Translations under genes and position numbers: made by a program
Notes under the pieces: model-generated
The model's database searches: none
What the model was told of the DNA's origin: nothing
The model's input: only the letters and a program-made list of their open reading frames with translations
In this document: in pieces, positions 45,363 to 54,352 of the stretch
Numbering within the stretch: position 1 is the stretch's first letter
How the letters are laid out: each line of letters begins with the position of its first letter
Source of the DNA: Stenotrophomonas maltophilia
Lineage (GTDB): Bacteria > Pseudomonadota > Gammaproteobacteria > Xanthomonadales > Xanthomonadaceae
Direction of reading: 5' to 3'
Assembly (NCBI RefSeq): GCF_025642255.1
Contig: NZ_CP106759.1
Location: 1,081,501 to 1,145,500 of the forward strand
Length of the DNA stretch: 64,000 nt

Positions 45363-47420
45363 TCACCCCACCTTGCGCAGGAACTCCTCGGCATCCATCG
45401 GCCGACCCAGGTGGTAGCCCTGCAGCTGGTCGCAGCCCAGTTCGCTCAGATACTCGCGCTGGGCCTGGGTCTCCACGCCCTCGGCCACCACCTGCAACTG
45501 CAGCGTACGGCCCAGGGCGATGATCGAGGAGACGATCGCGGCGTCTTCGGCATTGCGTTCCAGGTCGTGCACGAAGGCCCGGTCGATCTTCAGCTCGGTG
45601 GCCGGCATGCGCTTGAGGTAGAGCAGGCTGGAATAGCCGGTGCCGAAATCGTCGATGGCGATGTGCACGCCCATCGCGGTGAGATCGTTGAGAATCGCCA
45701 GGCTCGCGTCGACATTCTTCATCGCAGTCGTTTCGGTGATCTCAAGCGTCAGCAGAGGCGGATCGATGGCGTGTCGTTCCAGCGCCGCACGCACGCTGGC
45801 CAGCAGCGTCGGCGAGGCGAACTGCAGGGGAGACAGGTTGACCGCCATCGTCCAGCCGCGATGGCCGGCATCATGCCACGCACGCAGCTGGGCGCAGGCG
45901 CGATCCAGCACCCAGTCACCGATCGGCAGGATCAGCCCGCTGCGCTCGGCGATCGGGATGAACACGTCCGGTGCCAGCAGGCCCAGTTCCGGGTGCTGCC
46001 AGCGCAGCAGCGCTTCGGCGCCGCTGGCGGGGGCATCGGCGGCGGGAAATTTCGGCTGGTAGTGCAGCACCAGTTCGTCCCGGGCGATGGCCTTGCGCAG
46101 ATCCTGCAGCAGCCGCAGCTGGCGGTTTGCACTGAGCTGCATCGAGGGAGTGAAGAACGTGTAGCCGTTCCGGCCAGTGTCCTTGGTGTGGTACATGGCT
46201 GCATCGGCGTGGGCCATCAGCTCGCGTTCGTTGCCGGCGTCGTCCGGGTACAGGGCGATGCCGAGGCTGGCGCTGACCTGCAGCTCGGCCGCGTCGAGAA
46301 TGAAAGGCTCGCTGGCCGCGGCGATGATGCGCTCTGCGACGACCACGGCGTCATCCGGGATGTCGATCGCCAGCACGATCACGAATTCGTCCCCGCCCAG
46401 GCGCGCGAAGGTGTCCTGCGGTCGCAGCAGGCCGCCGATGCGTTGCGCGACGGCGACCAGCAGGCGATCACCCAGTTGATGACCGTAGGCGTCGTTGACC
46501 GCCTTGAATCCGTCAAGATCGCAGAACATCACGGCCACCGCGTGCTGGTGCCGGCAGGCTTTCTCGATGGCCTGTTCGATGCGGTCCTGCAGCAGCATGC
46601 GGTTGGGCAGCTGGGTCAGCGGGTCGTGCAGCGCAGCCTGGATCAGCCGGTTGTTGGCGTGCGCCAGCGAATCGGCCAGCAGCCCGGTGCGGACCCGCAT
46701 CTGGCGATCGAACAGGGAGGCCACCAGCGCGATGCCAAGCGTCGCCACGGTGGTGACGATGACCAGTACCGCCAGCCAGCGGGCATCGATGCCGCCATTG
46801 ACCACGGCACCGCAGATGCTGCCGTCCGCGAAGCGTGCGGCGGCCATGCCGGTGTAATGCATGCCGACGATGGCCAGCCCCATCACCAGCGAGGCGAGCA
46901 GGCGCAGGCGCAGCGTGTTGCGCTGCTCGGTGCGCAGGCGGAAGGCGATCCACAGCGCAGCGCCGGCTGCGCCGATGGCCACCACGATCGATGTCGCGAA
47001 CCAGCCTGGGTGGTAGTCGATGCCGGGCTGCATGCGCATGGCGGCCATGCCCAGGTAATGCATGGCCGCGATGCCGGTGCCCATCAGCACCGCACCGGCC
47101 AGCAGCCGCCGTCGCGGCAGGCTGGGGCGGGAGACCAGCCACAGCGCATAGGCCGATGCGCCGATCGACACGGCCAGGGAGTAGAGGGTGATGGCCAGGT
47201 CGTAACCGATCGGGATCGGCAGGTCGAACGCCAGCATGCCGATGAAGTGCATCGACCAGATGCCCAGGCCCATCGCGGCGGCGCCACCAGCCAGCCACCA
47301 GCGGGCGACGCGTCCCTGCGCGCTGGCGACACGCCCGGCCATGTCCAGGGCCGTGTACGAAGCAAGAATGGCCACCAGCAGAGAGATGGCGACCAGGCTC
47401 TGACTGTAACTTCCAGTCAT
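45363..47420 (-). CDS. MHYT-GGDEF-EAL cyclic-di-GMP protein
   Basis: Inner-membrane c-di-GMP enzyme of 685 residues, similar in layout to MucR/NbdA. The N-terminal MHYT sensor has three repeats (MHFIGM, MHYLGM, MHYTGM), predicted to bind copper and sense O2, NO or CO. The diguanylate cyclase keeps GGDEF with an upstream RxxD inhibitory site (RPQDTFARLGGDEF). The phosphodiesterase keeps EALLRW, LEITETTAM, DDFGTGYSSL, LKIDRAF and AEGVET. Both activities look intact. ATG 47420 fits the first membrane helix; the longer open frame to 47714 overlaps radA. Confidence 0.93.
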   Translation of the reverse strand: MTGSYSQSLVAISLLVAILASYTALDMAGRVASAQGRVARWWLAGGAAAMGLGIWSMHFIGMLAFDLPIPIGYDLAITLYSLAVSIGASAYALWLVSRPSLPRRRLLAGAVLMGTGIAAMHYLGMAAMRMQPGIDYHPGWFATSIVVAIGAAGAALWIAFRLRTEQRNTLRLRLLASLVMGLAIVGMHYTGMAAARFADGSICGAVVNGGIDARWLAVLVIVTTVATLGIALVASLFDRQMRVRTGLLADSLAHANNRLIQAALHDPLTQLPNRMLLQDRIEQAIEKACRHQHAVAVMFCDLDGFKAVNDAYGHQLGDRLLVAVAQRIGGLLRPQDTFARLGGDEFVIVLAIDIPDDAVVVAERIIAAASEPFILDAAELQVSASLGIALYPDDAGNERELMAHADAAMYHTKDTGRNGYTFFTPSMQLSANRQLRLLQDLRKAIARDELVLHYQPKFPAADAPASGAEALLRWQHPELGLLAPDVFIPIAERSGLILPIGDWVLDRACAQLRAWHDAGHRGWTMAVNLSPLQFASPTLLASVRAALERHAIDPPLLTLEITETTAMKNVDASLAILNDLTAMGVHIAIDDFGTGYSSLLYLKRMPATELKIDRAFVHDLERNAEDAAIVSSIIALGRTLQLQVVAEGVETQAQREYLSELGCDQLQGYHLGRPMDAEEFLRKVG

Positions 47421-47569
47421 GTTGAATCCAGTGGGAAAGGGAGGGGCGCCCGCAAGGCGCACGCCCGCGACCCCTATCGGCGCAGGTGGGCGGTACTTGA
47501 GCGGTCGCAGCACCTGCGACCGGGCTCGGCTATCCTGCCACGCCCGTCCCCGCCGCAGGAAATTCCCAG

Positions 47570-48946
47570 ATGGCAAAAGCCCGCACCGCCTACGTCTGCA
47601 ATGAATGCGGCGCCGAGTACAGCAAATGGCAGGGCCAGTGCACCGAGTGCAATGCCTGGAATTCGCTGTCGGAAATCGTCCTGGAAAGCGCGGCGGCGGC
47701 CAAGGCGCCGGCATCGCGGCGGGCCGGCTGGGCGGGCAAGGTCGATCCGCCGAAGATCACCGCCCTGAAGGACGTGGAGCAGACCGAGCATCGCCGGGTC
47801 AGCACCGGCATCGGCGAGTTCGACCGCGTGCTCGGCGGCGGCCTGGTGGAGGGGGCGGTGGTGCTGGTCGGCGGCGATCCCGGCATCGGCAAGTCGACCC
47901 TGCTGCTGCAGGCGGTCGCCAGGATGGCGGCCGAGCTGCCGGTGCTCTATGTCACCGGCGAGGAGTCTTTGGCCCAGGTGGCCGGTCGCGCGCATCGGCT
48001 GGAACTGCCCCTGGATGGCGTCAACGCGCTCGCTGAAACCGGCGTCGAGTCGATCCTCCAGCACGCGGCCAAGGCCGGCCCGCGCCTGATCGTGGCCGAC
48101 TCGGTGCAGACGCTGTGGACGGAAAGCCTGACCGCCGCACCGGGGTCGGTCAGCCAGGTGCGCGAGAGTGCCGCACGGCTGGTGCGTTTCGCCAAGGAAA
48201 CCGGCACCGCCGTGTTCCTGGTCGGCCACGTCACAAAGGAAGGTGGCATCGCCGGCCCGCGTGTGCTGGAACACATGGTCGATGCGGTGCTGTACTTCGA
48301 AGGCGAAAGCGGCAGCCGCTTCCGGCTGCTGCGTGCGTTCAAGAACCGTTTCGGCGCGGTCAACGAGCTGGGCGTGTTCGCCATGGGCGACAAGGGCCTG
48401 AAGGAGGTCTCCAATCCGTCGGCCATCTTCCTGTCCGGTGGCAGTACGCATCAGCCCGGCAGCTGCGTGATGGTGACCCGTGAAGGAACCCGTCCGCTGC
48501 TGGTGGAGGTACAGGCGCTGGTCGACGCGTCGCCGCTGTCGAACCCGCGCCGTGTCGCCGTAGGCCTGGAGCAGAACCGTCTGGCCATGCTGCTGGCGGT
48601 GCTGCACCGGCACGGCGGTGTGCTGGTGGGCGACCAGGATGTGTTCGTCAATGTCGTCGGCGGCATCCGCGTGCAGGAGACGGCCGCCGACCTCCCGGTG
48701 CTGCTGGCGGTGCTGTCGTCGCTGCAGGACCGGCCGTTGGCCGAGAAGACCATCGCCTTCGGCGAAGTGGGCCTGTCCGGCGAGATCCGGCCGGTGCCCA
48801 ATGGTGAGGACCGGCTGCGCGAGGCGGCCACCCATGGTTTCAGGCGTGCGATCGTGCCGAAGGCCAATGCGCCCAAGGGCGGCTCGGTCAAGGGCATGGA
48901 GGTGATCGCCGTGGAGCGCCTGTCCGAGGCGATCGACGCGGCGTGA
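47570..48946 (+). CDS. radA: DNA repair protein RadA
   Basis: RecA-like branch-migration ATPase acting in recombination; 458 residues. The C4 zinc finger (CNECGAEYSKWQGQCTEC) is followed by Walker A GGDPGIGKSTLLL, the RadA-specific KNRFG motif and a C-terminal Lon-like domain (GLSGEIRPV). It is divergent from the c-di-GMP gene with a 149-base spacer. Confidence 0.96.
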   Translation: MAKARTAYVCNECGAEYSKWQGQCTECNAWNSLSEIVLESAAAAKAPASRRAGWAGKVDPPKITALKDVEQTEHRRVSTGIGEFDRVLGGGLVEGAVVLVGGDPGIGKSTLLLQAVARMAAELPVLYVTGEESLAQVAGRAHRLELPLDGVNALAETGVESILQHAAKAGPRLIVADSVQTLWTESLTAAPGSVSQVRESAARLVRFAKETGTAVFLVGHVTKEGGIAGPRVLEHMVDAVLYFEGESGSRFRLLRAFKNRFGAVNELGVFAMGDKGLKEVSNPSAIFLSGGSTHQPGSCVMVTREGTRPLLVEVQALVDASPLSNPRRVAVGLEQNRLAMLLAVLHRHGGVLVGDQDVFVNVVGGIRVQETAADLPVLLAVLSSLQDRPLAEKTIAFGEVGLSGEIRPVPNGEDRLREAATHGFRRAIVPKANAPKGGSVKGMEVIAVERLSEAIDAA

Positions 48947-49097
48947 TTCCATCGGAGGCGCGCCGGCGGCCGCGATCCTGTTGAGCCGGGCCACGCGCGT
49001 CTGCTTCCCCGGCGAAGGACCGCCGGGCATGGGCCAGACGCTGCAGACGTCAGATGCGGCTACGGTCAGCCTCCCTGTGCTAGTTTTTCCCGCTCGA

Positions 49098-49121
49098 CGA
49101 AGGCGCCCTGTGGCGCCTTTC
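49098..49121. terminator. Possible terminator upstream of the HSP90-like gene
   Basis: AAGGCGCC / GGCGCCTTT hairpin between radA and the next gene; short T run. The rest of the 48947-49144 spacer shows nothing recognisable. Confidence 0.4.
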
Positions 49122-49144
49122 CGTGCCCAGGAGTAAACGATTAC

Positions 49145-51001
49145 ATGCAGGACCCCGCGCTTACCGCCCCCGCCGCCGAAATCCGCCGAGCGGGCGTCGA
49201 CCTCAATGGACTGATGACGGTGCTGGGCAAGCACCTGTACTCCACGCCGATGGTGGCCCTGCGCGAGCTGGTGCAGAACGCGCATGACTCGATCATCCGC
49301 CGTCGCATCGAGCAGCCGGGCAGGGACGTGCCTTCCCGGATCTCCGTCCAGGTCGACGCCACCGCCGGCGTGCTGCGCATCAGCGATACCGGGGCGGGCC
49401 TGACCCGCCAGGAGATCCACGATTACCTGGCGACCGTCGGTGTCGGCTACACCCGTGGCCTGCGCCAGGGCGGCGCCGACGAGGATGGCCTGATCGGCAT
49501 GTTCGGTCTCGGCTTCCTGTCCGCCTTCGTGCTGGCGCGTCGGGTCAGCGTTCGCACCACCTCCTACCAGACGCCGGAACTCGGCCATCTGTACGTGTCC
49601 AGCAATGCCGAGCAGTACACGGTCAGCGAAGTGCCCGCGCGCGAGATCGGAACCGAAGTGGAGCTGGAACTGCACCCCGACTTCCTGCCGCTGGCCAACG
49701 AAGCACGCCTGCACGAGGTGCTGGGGCGGTACTGCGCGCTGCTGTCCGAACCAATCTTCATCGGTGCCGCCACCTCGGCGATCAATCCGGAGCCGCCGCC
49801 GTGGCGGGCGCAGGGCGAGGTCGCGCTGCACCCGGTGCAGGCGCGCCGGCAGTCCCTGCAGTTCGCCGCGCGTTTCGAGCATGACTTCGAGCCCATCGTC
49901 ACCCTGCCGCTGCGCGCCGATGGCGTCAGCGACGCCACGGGCCTGTTGTGGGTGCAGGATGGCGCCACCTATGGCACCAGTGACAACCGCAATCTGTCAG
50001 TGTTCGTGCGCGGCATGCTGCTGGACGACGATGCACGTGACCTGCTCCCGCCCTGGGCCGGCTTCATCGGTGGCGTGATCGAGTCCTCGCGGCTGACGCC
50101 CACCGCCAGTCGTGAGGATCTGCAGCGCGATGATCATTACCGCGCCGTGCAGCATGCCCTGCTGGAGGCGTTGATCGATGGCCTGGCCGAGGTCGCACGG
50201 CAGCAGCCTGAAGCCTGGCGCCGGGTGCTGGCCCGCCACAACGAAGCGCTGCTGGGCGCGGCGCTGTGTGATGACCGCTTGTTCGAACTGCTGGTGGAGC
50301 ACGTGCGCGTGCCGACCTCGCAGGGCGATCTGCCGGCCAGCGCGCTGCCGGCACGCGGCGCCGTGCATGTGATCCTCGACAACGGTGGCGGTTTCGAAGA
50401 GATGCTGTTCCGCGCGATGGGGGTGCCGGTCGCGCATGGCCATCGTTATGCGGTGGTTCCGTTCCTGCGTCGCTGGGCCCAGGCCAAGGGCCTGCGTCTG
50501 GTGGAACTGGGCACCGAGCAGGGCAACCGCGCGCTGTTCCGTACCGATGACAGCCTCGATGAGGCGCAGCTGGCCTGGCTGCGTGAGCAGTTGGGCGATG
50601 GTGAGCAGCTGCTGCCGGCGCGCTTCAGTCCGGAGGCACTGCCGGTGGTGGTGGTGCCCGACCGCGAGGCCGAACTGAAGCAGCGGCTGGAGGACGACGA
50701 GAACGACAAGCGTGTGTCGATGGCCGCGCTGCGGCTGGCCCGCCAGTTCACTGCACGCATCGAATCGCGTGCACCGTCGCGGCTGTATCTCAACCTCGAC
50801 AACACCGCGGTGCAGGCGCTGCTGCGCGCACAGCGCGAAGGCCACCCGCAGGCCGAAGCGGCTGCACGCCTGCTGCGCTCCCTGAAGATCATCGTCGCCG
50901 CGCAGGGCAGGCCCCTGGCGCGGACGACGGCAACCGCAGGCCCCGACCTCAATGGAGCCTTCACCGACATCGCGGGCGCGCTGCAGCAGATGCTGCGATG
51001 A
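49145..51001 (+). CDS. HSP90-family ATPase (HtpG-like)
   Basis: Chaperone-type GHKL ATPase of 618 residues. The N-box ELVQNAHDSI, DTGAGL and lid GMFGLGFLSAF are intact, so ATP binding is likely. SREDLQRDD matches the HtpG middle domain. The middle and C-terminal regions are diverged from E. coli HtpG, so I treat it as a second-type HSP90. AGGAG precedes ATG 49145. The next gene starts 48 bases on with its own AGGAG and is probably co-expressed. Confidence 0.82.
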   Translation: MQDPALTAPAAEIRRAGVDLNGLMTVLGKHLYSTPMVALRELVQNAHDSIIRRRIEQPGRDVPSRISVQVDATAGVLRISDTGAGLTRQEIHDYLATVGVGYTRGLRQGGADEDGLIGMFGLGFLSAFVLARRVSVRTTSYQTPELGHLYVSSNAEQYTVSEVPAREIGTEVELELHPDFLPLANEARLHEVLGRYCALLSEPIFIGAATSAINPEPPPWRAQGEVALHPVQARRQSLQFAARFEHDFEPIVTLPLRADGVSDATGLLWVQDGATYGTSDNRNLSVFVRGMLLDDDARDLLPPWAGFIGGVIESSRLTPTASREDLQRDDHYRAVQHALLEALIDGLAEVARQQPEAWRRVLARHNEALLGAALCDDRLFELLVEHVRVPTSQGDLPASALPARGAVHVILDNGGGFEEMLFRAMGVPVAHGHRYAVVPFLRRWAQAKGLRLVELGTEQGNRALFRTDDSLDEAQLAWLREQLGDGEQLLPARFSPEALPVVVVPDREAELKQRLEDDENDKRVSMAALRLARQFTARIESRAPSRLYLNLDNTAVQALLRAQREGHPQAEAAARLLRSLKIIVAAQGRPLARTTATAGPDLNGAFTDIAGALQQMLR

Positions 51002-51049
51002 CGCCCGCTCTCATCCAGCCTTCGCTAGACAGGAGCACGTAATCCCCTC

Positions 51050-53356
51050 ATGGACATCTGGAACTGGGTAGAAAAACTGCAGGGCGACCTGCGCCAGGCC
51101 GGGCAGGCGCAGAACGCGCACCTGCTGAACCGCCTTGCAGACGACGTCAGCGAGCTGCAGGTCGACCGCGTCGATGCGCTGTTGCCCGAGGCGCGTGCGC
51201 TGGGCAAGGCGCTGGACAATCCCTGGGTCGATGTCTACGTCGGCCACTGGGCGCTGCGCAACCGCGTGGGCAACCGCGTCGAAGGTGAAAGTGCACTGGG
51301 CGAGGCGGTCGCGCTGTTCGAGCGTGCGCATCGCGAGGACACCCTGGAGTGCCCGCAGTCGATCTGCGTGACCCAGGATCTGGCCGCCTGCTACGGCAAC
51401 ATCGACGGCCCCGGCTGGGTGCCCGAACGGGTCGAGGTCTGCGACGAGACCCTGGCACGCATCGATCCGAGCTGGGCCTGCTTCCAGTGCCTGAGCTGCG
51501 AGAAGGCGGACGCGCTGCTGGACGACGATCGGGGCCAGGAGGCGCTGGATTACCTGCAGGCACAGGCCGACGCGATCGAGGCCTGCGGCAAGGAGGTGTT
51601 CGACAGCTTCCCGGAGATGCAGATCAAGATCCTTCTGGGCCTGGGCCGCGCTGAGGAAGCGCTGGCGCTGATCGAAAAGCGGGAGGCCGAGGTGGTCGCG
51701 TCGGGCGAGTATGAGCCGGCCAACTGCACCGTGCCGCGCCGCCTGTCCAAGGCCTGGGCGCTGGCACAGCTGGGCCGCGACGAAGAAGCGCTGCAGCAGA
51801 TGGTGCCGTGGAGCGAACTGACGCCGAACTACTGGCGACTGTGGGCGAACACCGCCGCTGCGCTGTGCCGGCGCGATCCGGCGCGCAACACCTGGGACCT
51901 GGGTACGCGCTTCAACACCATCATCGAACATTTCGCCCGCGTCGGTTCGCACCGGCTGTTGATCGAGGTGGCTGCACTCAGCCTGGAGCTGGCGCTGCAG
52001 CGGGGCGCGCGCTGGGTGGCGCAGCGGCAGCTGGGCCTGGCCCGTGCCCACCTTCCGCAGCTGCGCCAGGACCGCGGCGCGTCCGCGCTGGTGGCCGCCC
52101 TGGCTGCACGCGTGGAAAGCCTGCCGGAGGTCGCGCCGTTGCCGGTGCCGGCCACGGAGCTGCTGGCGTGGCTGGAAGCGCGCGGGGAGCAGAACCACTC
52201 GCGCGATCCCGAGCAGGAGGCGCAATGGTTGCTGCAGGCCCACGCACAGTGTCCCGATGATGAGCCGTTGGCCGACACGGCGGCTTCGGCGCTCAATGCC
52301 TGCGGCGCGCAGGCCGAAGCACGCACACTGCTGTGGGACTTCGTGGCGGCGCATCCGCAGCACGATGGTGCCGCGGCCTACACGCTGATGCGGTGGCTGG
52401 CCGAACAGGGCGATGACGCGGGCCTGCGCCGGTTGGCGGATGTGTTCCGCGACAGCGTGCCGGTGTTCGCCCACTGGTGCGAGGTGCAGCGCGCGCGCCG
52501 GGTGTCCGACTGGCCGGCGTTGGAGCTGGCCGCAAAGGCACTGCTGGAGCTGTCGCCGGGATCGCATGGCGCGCGTGGCACGCTGGCCCGCATGTACATG
52601 GAGACCGGACGCTTCAGCGATGCCCAGGCCTGCTACGCGCAGCTGATCGAACTGCTGGAGGAGCCCAATGCCGCGCATTGGGACCACATGAGTGCCGCCA
52701 GCGCCGCGCATGACTGGGACGCCGTGCGGCGGTCGGCGGCGGCGATCGGCATGGAACTGTCCAGCACCGAGGGTGTGGTCGAAGAGCCGTGGGGCTGGGT
52801 GATCATCCGCAGCGAGGAAGAGGGCGAGCCGATGGAGTACTACGCCCGGCGCAGTGGCCCGGTGACCGCCCGCATCGTCGAGAACGCGCCGGCCAACCGC
52901 GCCCAGCAGGTGGGTGACTGGGTGGTGTTCGACGCGGCGCTGGTGCATCCGGCACCGGAAGACGAGGAGGCACGCGAGCACTTCATCCCGACCTACGCAC
53001 AGGTGCATGTGCTGGAGCGTGGCGGCTTCGCCCGCAGCTGGCTGATCGACGGCGCCCATCCGGGTGAGGACGCCTGGAATGCCCTGGTCGAGGCGGTTGA
53101 GGCGCAGGGCTGGAAAATCTGGGCCCACAGCCGTCCCGACTACACCGTGACCGACCCGGAGGCCGAGGATGGCACGCTGCCGGGGCTGCTGTTCACCATC
53201 GCCCAGCCTCAGGATCACGCACCGCTCGCGCTGCACCGGTTCCTGCAGCAGGCCACCGCCGGCTGGGCACATCCGCTGTGCTGGCTGCGCCTGGCCGAAG
53301 CCTGCGACCAGGATCGCCAGCCGCATCTGGACGTGATCGAGCGGTACGGCCTGTAG
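51050..53356 (+). CDS. Large TPR-like partner of the HSP90-family protein
   Basis: 768 residues, no signal peptide, Trp- and Ala-rich with repeated helical pairs (LGRAEEALALIEKREAE, LGRDEEALQQMVPW, TGRFSDAQACYAQLIELLEE), consistent with TPR/SEL1-like repeats over about residues 190-550. The last 200 residues form a separate domain with EEPWGWVIIRSEEEGEP. The annotation is structural; no function is known. Adjacency suggests a co-chaperone or client of the HSP90-like protein. Confidence 0.6.
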   Translation: MDIWNWVEKLQGDLRQAGQAQNAHLLNRLADDVSELQVDRVDALLPEARALGKALDNPWVDVYVGHWALRNRVGNRVEGESALGEAVALFERAHREDTLECPQSICVTQDLAACYGNIDGPGWVPERVEVCDETLARIDPSWACFQCLSCEKADALLDDDRGQEALDYLQAQADAIEACGKEVFDSFPEMQIKILLGLGRAEEALALIEKREAEVVASGEYEPANCTVPRRLSKAWALAQLGRDEEALQQMVPWSELTPNYWRLWANTAAALCRRDPARNTWDLGTRFNTIIEHFARVGSHRLLIEVAALSLELALQRGARWVAQRQLGLARAHLPQLRQDRGASALVAALAARVESLPEVAPLPVPATELLAWLEARGEQNHSRDPEQEAQWLLQAHAQCPDDEPLADTAASALNACGAQAEARTLLWDFVAAHPQHDGAAAYTLMRWLAEQGDDAGLRRLADVFRDSVPVFAHWCEVQRARRVSDWPALELAAKALLELSPGSHGARGTLARMYMETGRFSDAQACYAQLIELLEEPNAAHWDHMSAASAAHDWDAVRRSAAAIGMELSSTEGVVEEPWGWVIIRSEEEGEPMEYYARRSGPVTARIVENAPANRAQQVGDWVVFDAALVHPAPEDEEAREHFIPTYAQVHVLERGGFARSWLIDGAHPGEDAWNALVEAVEAQGWKIWAHSRPDYTVTDPEAEDGTLPGLLFTIAQPQDHAPLALHRFLQQATAGWAHPLCWLRLAEACDQDRQPHLDVIERYGL

Positions 53357-53370
53357 GCACGCCTCGCTCG

Positions 53371-53422
53371 CCGGGGCATGGCCCGGCGCCACTGCTCTGC
53401 GCCGCCGGGCGATGCCCGGCGG
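53371..53422. repeat. Two SMAG-like palindromes
   Basis: CGCCGGGGCATGGCCCGGCG and GCCGGGCGATGCCCGGC side by side between convergent genes. Confidence 0.55.
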
Positions 53423-53435
53423 ACCTGTCATCCGA

Positions 53436-54230
53436 TCAACGGGAGTGTCCGAACACCAGCTCGATCGCGAACTGGCTGCCGAAGAAGGCCAGCAGCAGCA
53501 ACAGCATGGCCGTCAATGTCCAGTGCACCGCCTTCACCCCGCGCCAGCCGTAGCGGCGGCGGCCGATCAGCAGCACGCCGAAAACGATCCACGACAGCAC
53601 GCTCAGTACGGTCTTGTGCACCAGCTTCTGTGCAAGCAGGTCATCGACGAACAGGACGCCGGTGACCAGGGTCAGCGTGAGCAGGGCGAAGCCCACCGCG
53701 ATGACCCGGAACAGCAGCGCTTCCAGATCGGCCAGCGGGGGCAGGGCGCGCAGCCAGGGCCGGAATTCGCGGCGGCGCAGCGCGCGTTCCTGCAGCCACA
53801 GCATGATCGCCAGCAATGCCGCGATGCTCAGCGTGGCGTAGGCCAGCAGGGCCAGCCAGGCATGGCTGGCCAACCGCCAGCCCAGCACCTTGCTCGGCTC
53901 GTGGCCATAGCCGTGATAGGCCAGCAGCAACAGTGCCGCGAGCGGAAACACCACCACGCCCAGCGCGGACATGCGGCCGCGTGCACCCACCAGCGACGTC
54001 AGCCAGGCCATGCCCAGGCCGACCAGCGACAGCGCCGCGAAGAAATGCATGTCCGGCCCGCCGTTCGTGCGCATCGCCACCATCACGTGATAGCCGCCAT
54101 GCAGCACGATGGCTGGCAGCGCCGGCCACAGCCAGGCGGGCGAACCTACGGCACCATCGCGGCCGAGCGCGCGCACCAGCAGGACGCTGGCGGCCAGGTA
54201 GAGCAGGACGGCGATGAGAACGATTGTCAT
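53436..54230 (-). CDS. CcsA/YpjD-family cytochrome c assembly protein
   Basis: Integral membrane protein of 264 residues with about eight helices. HGGYHVMVAM, SHAWLALLAYATL and QKLVHKTVLSVLSWIVFG place conserved histidines as in the CcmC/CcsA haem-handling family. This YpjD branch commonly lies next to ffh in gammaproteobacteria. Its exact role is unproven. It is divergent from ffh with a 122-base spacer. Confidence 0.85.
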   Translation of the reverse strand: MTIVLIAVLLYLAASVLLVRALGRDGAVGSPAWLWPALPAIVLHGGYHVMVAMRTNGGPDMHFFAALSLVGLGMAWLTSLVGARGRMSALGVVVFPLAALLLLAYHGYGHEPSKVLGWRLASHAWLALLAYATLSIAALLAIMLWLQERALRRREFRPWLRALPPLADLEALLFRVIAVGFALLTLTLVTGVLFVDDLLAQKLVHKTVLSVLSWIVFGVLLIGRRRYGWRGVKAVHWTLTAMLLLLLAFFGSQFAIELVFGHSR

Positions 54231-54352
54231 CGTGGCAGTTTCGCATACCCCCGGGGTGCTGGCGACGGCCGCCGTGTCGCAGCCCGGGAGCAGGGGCGGA
54301 CCGGCTATACTGTGTGCCTTATTGTCCCCCGTTTTCAGACAGGTCGCACCGC

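Noticed and set aside
45261..47768. 835-codon plus-strand frame
   Set aside because: Antisense to the MHYT-GGDEF-EAL gene; composition typical of shadow frames.
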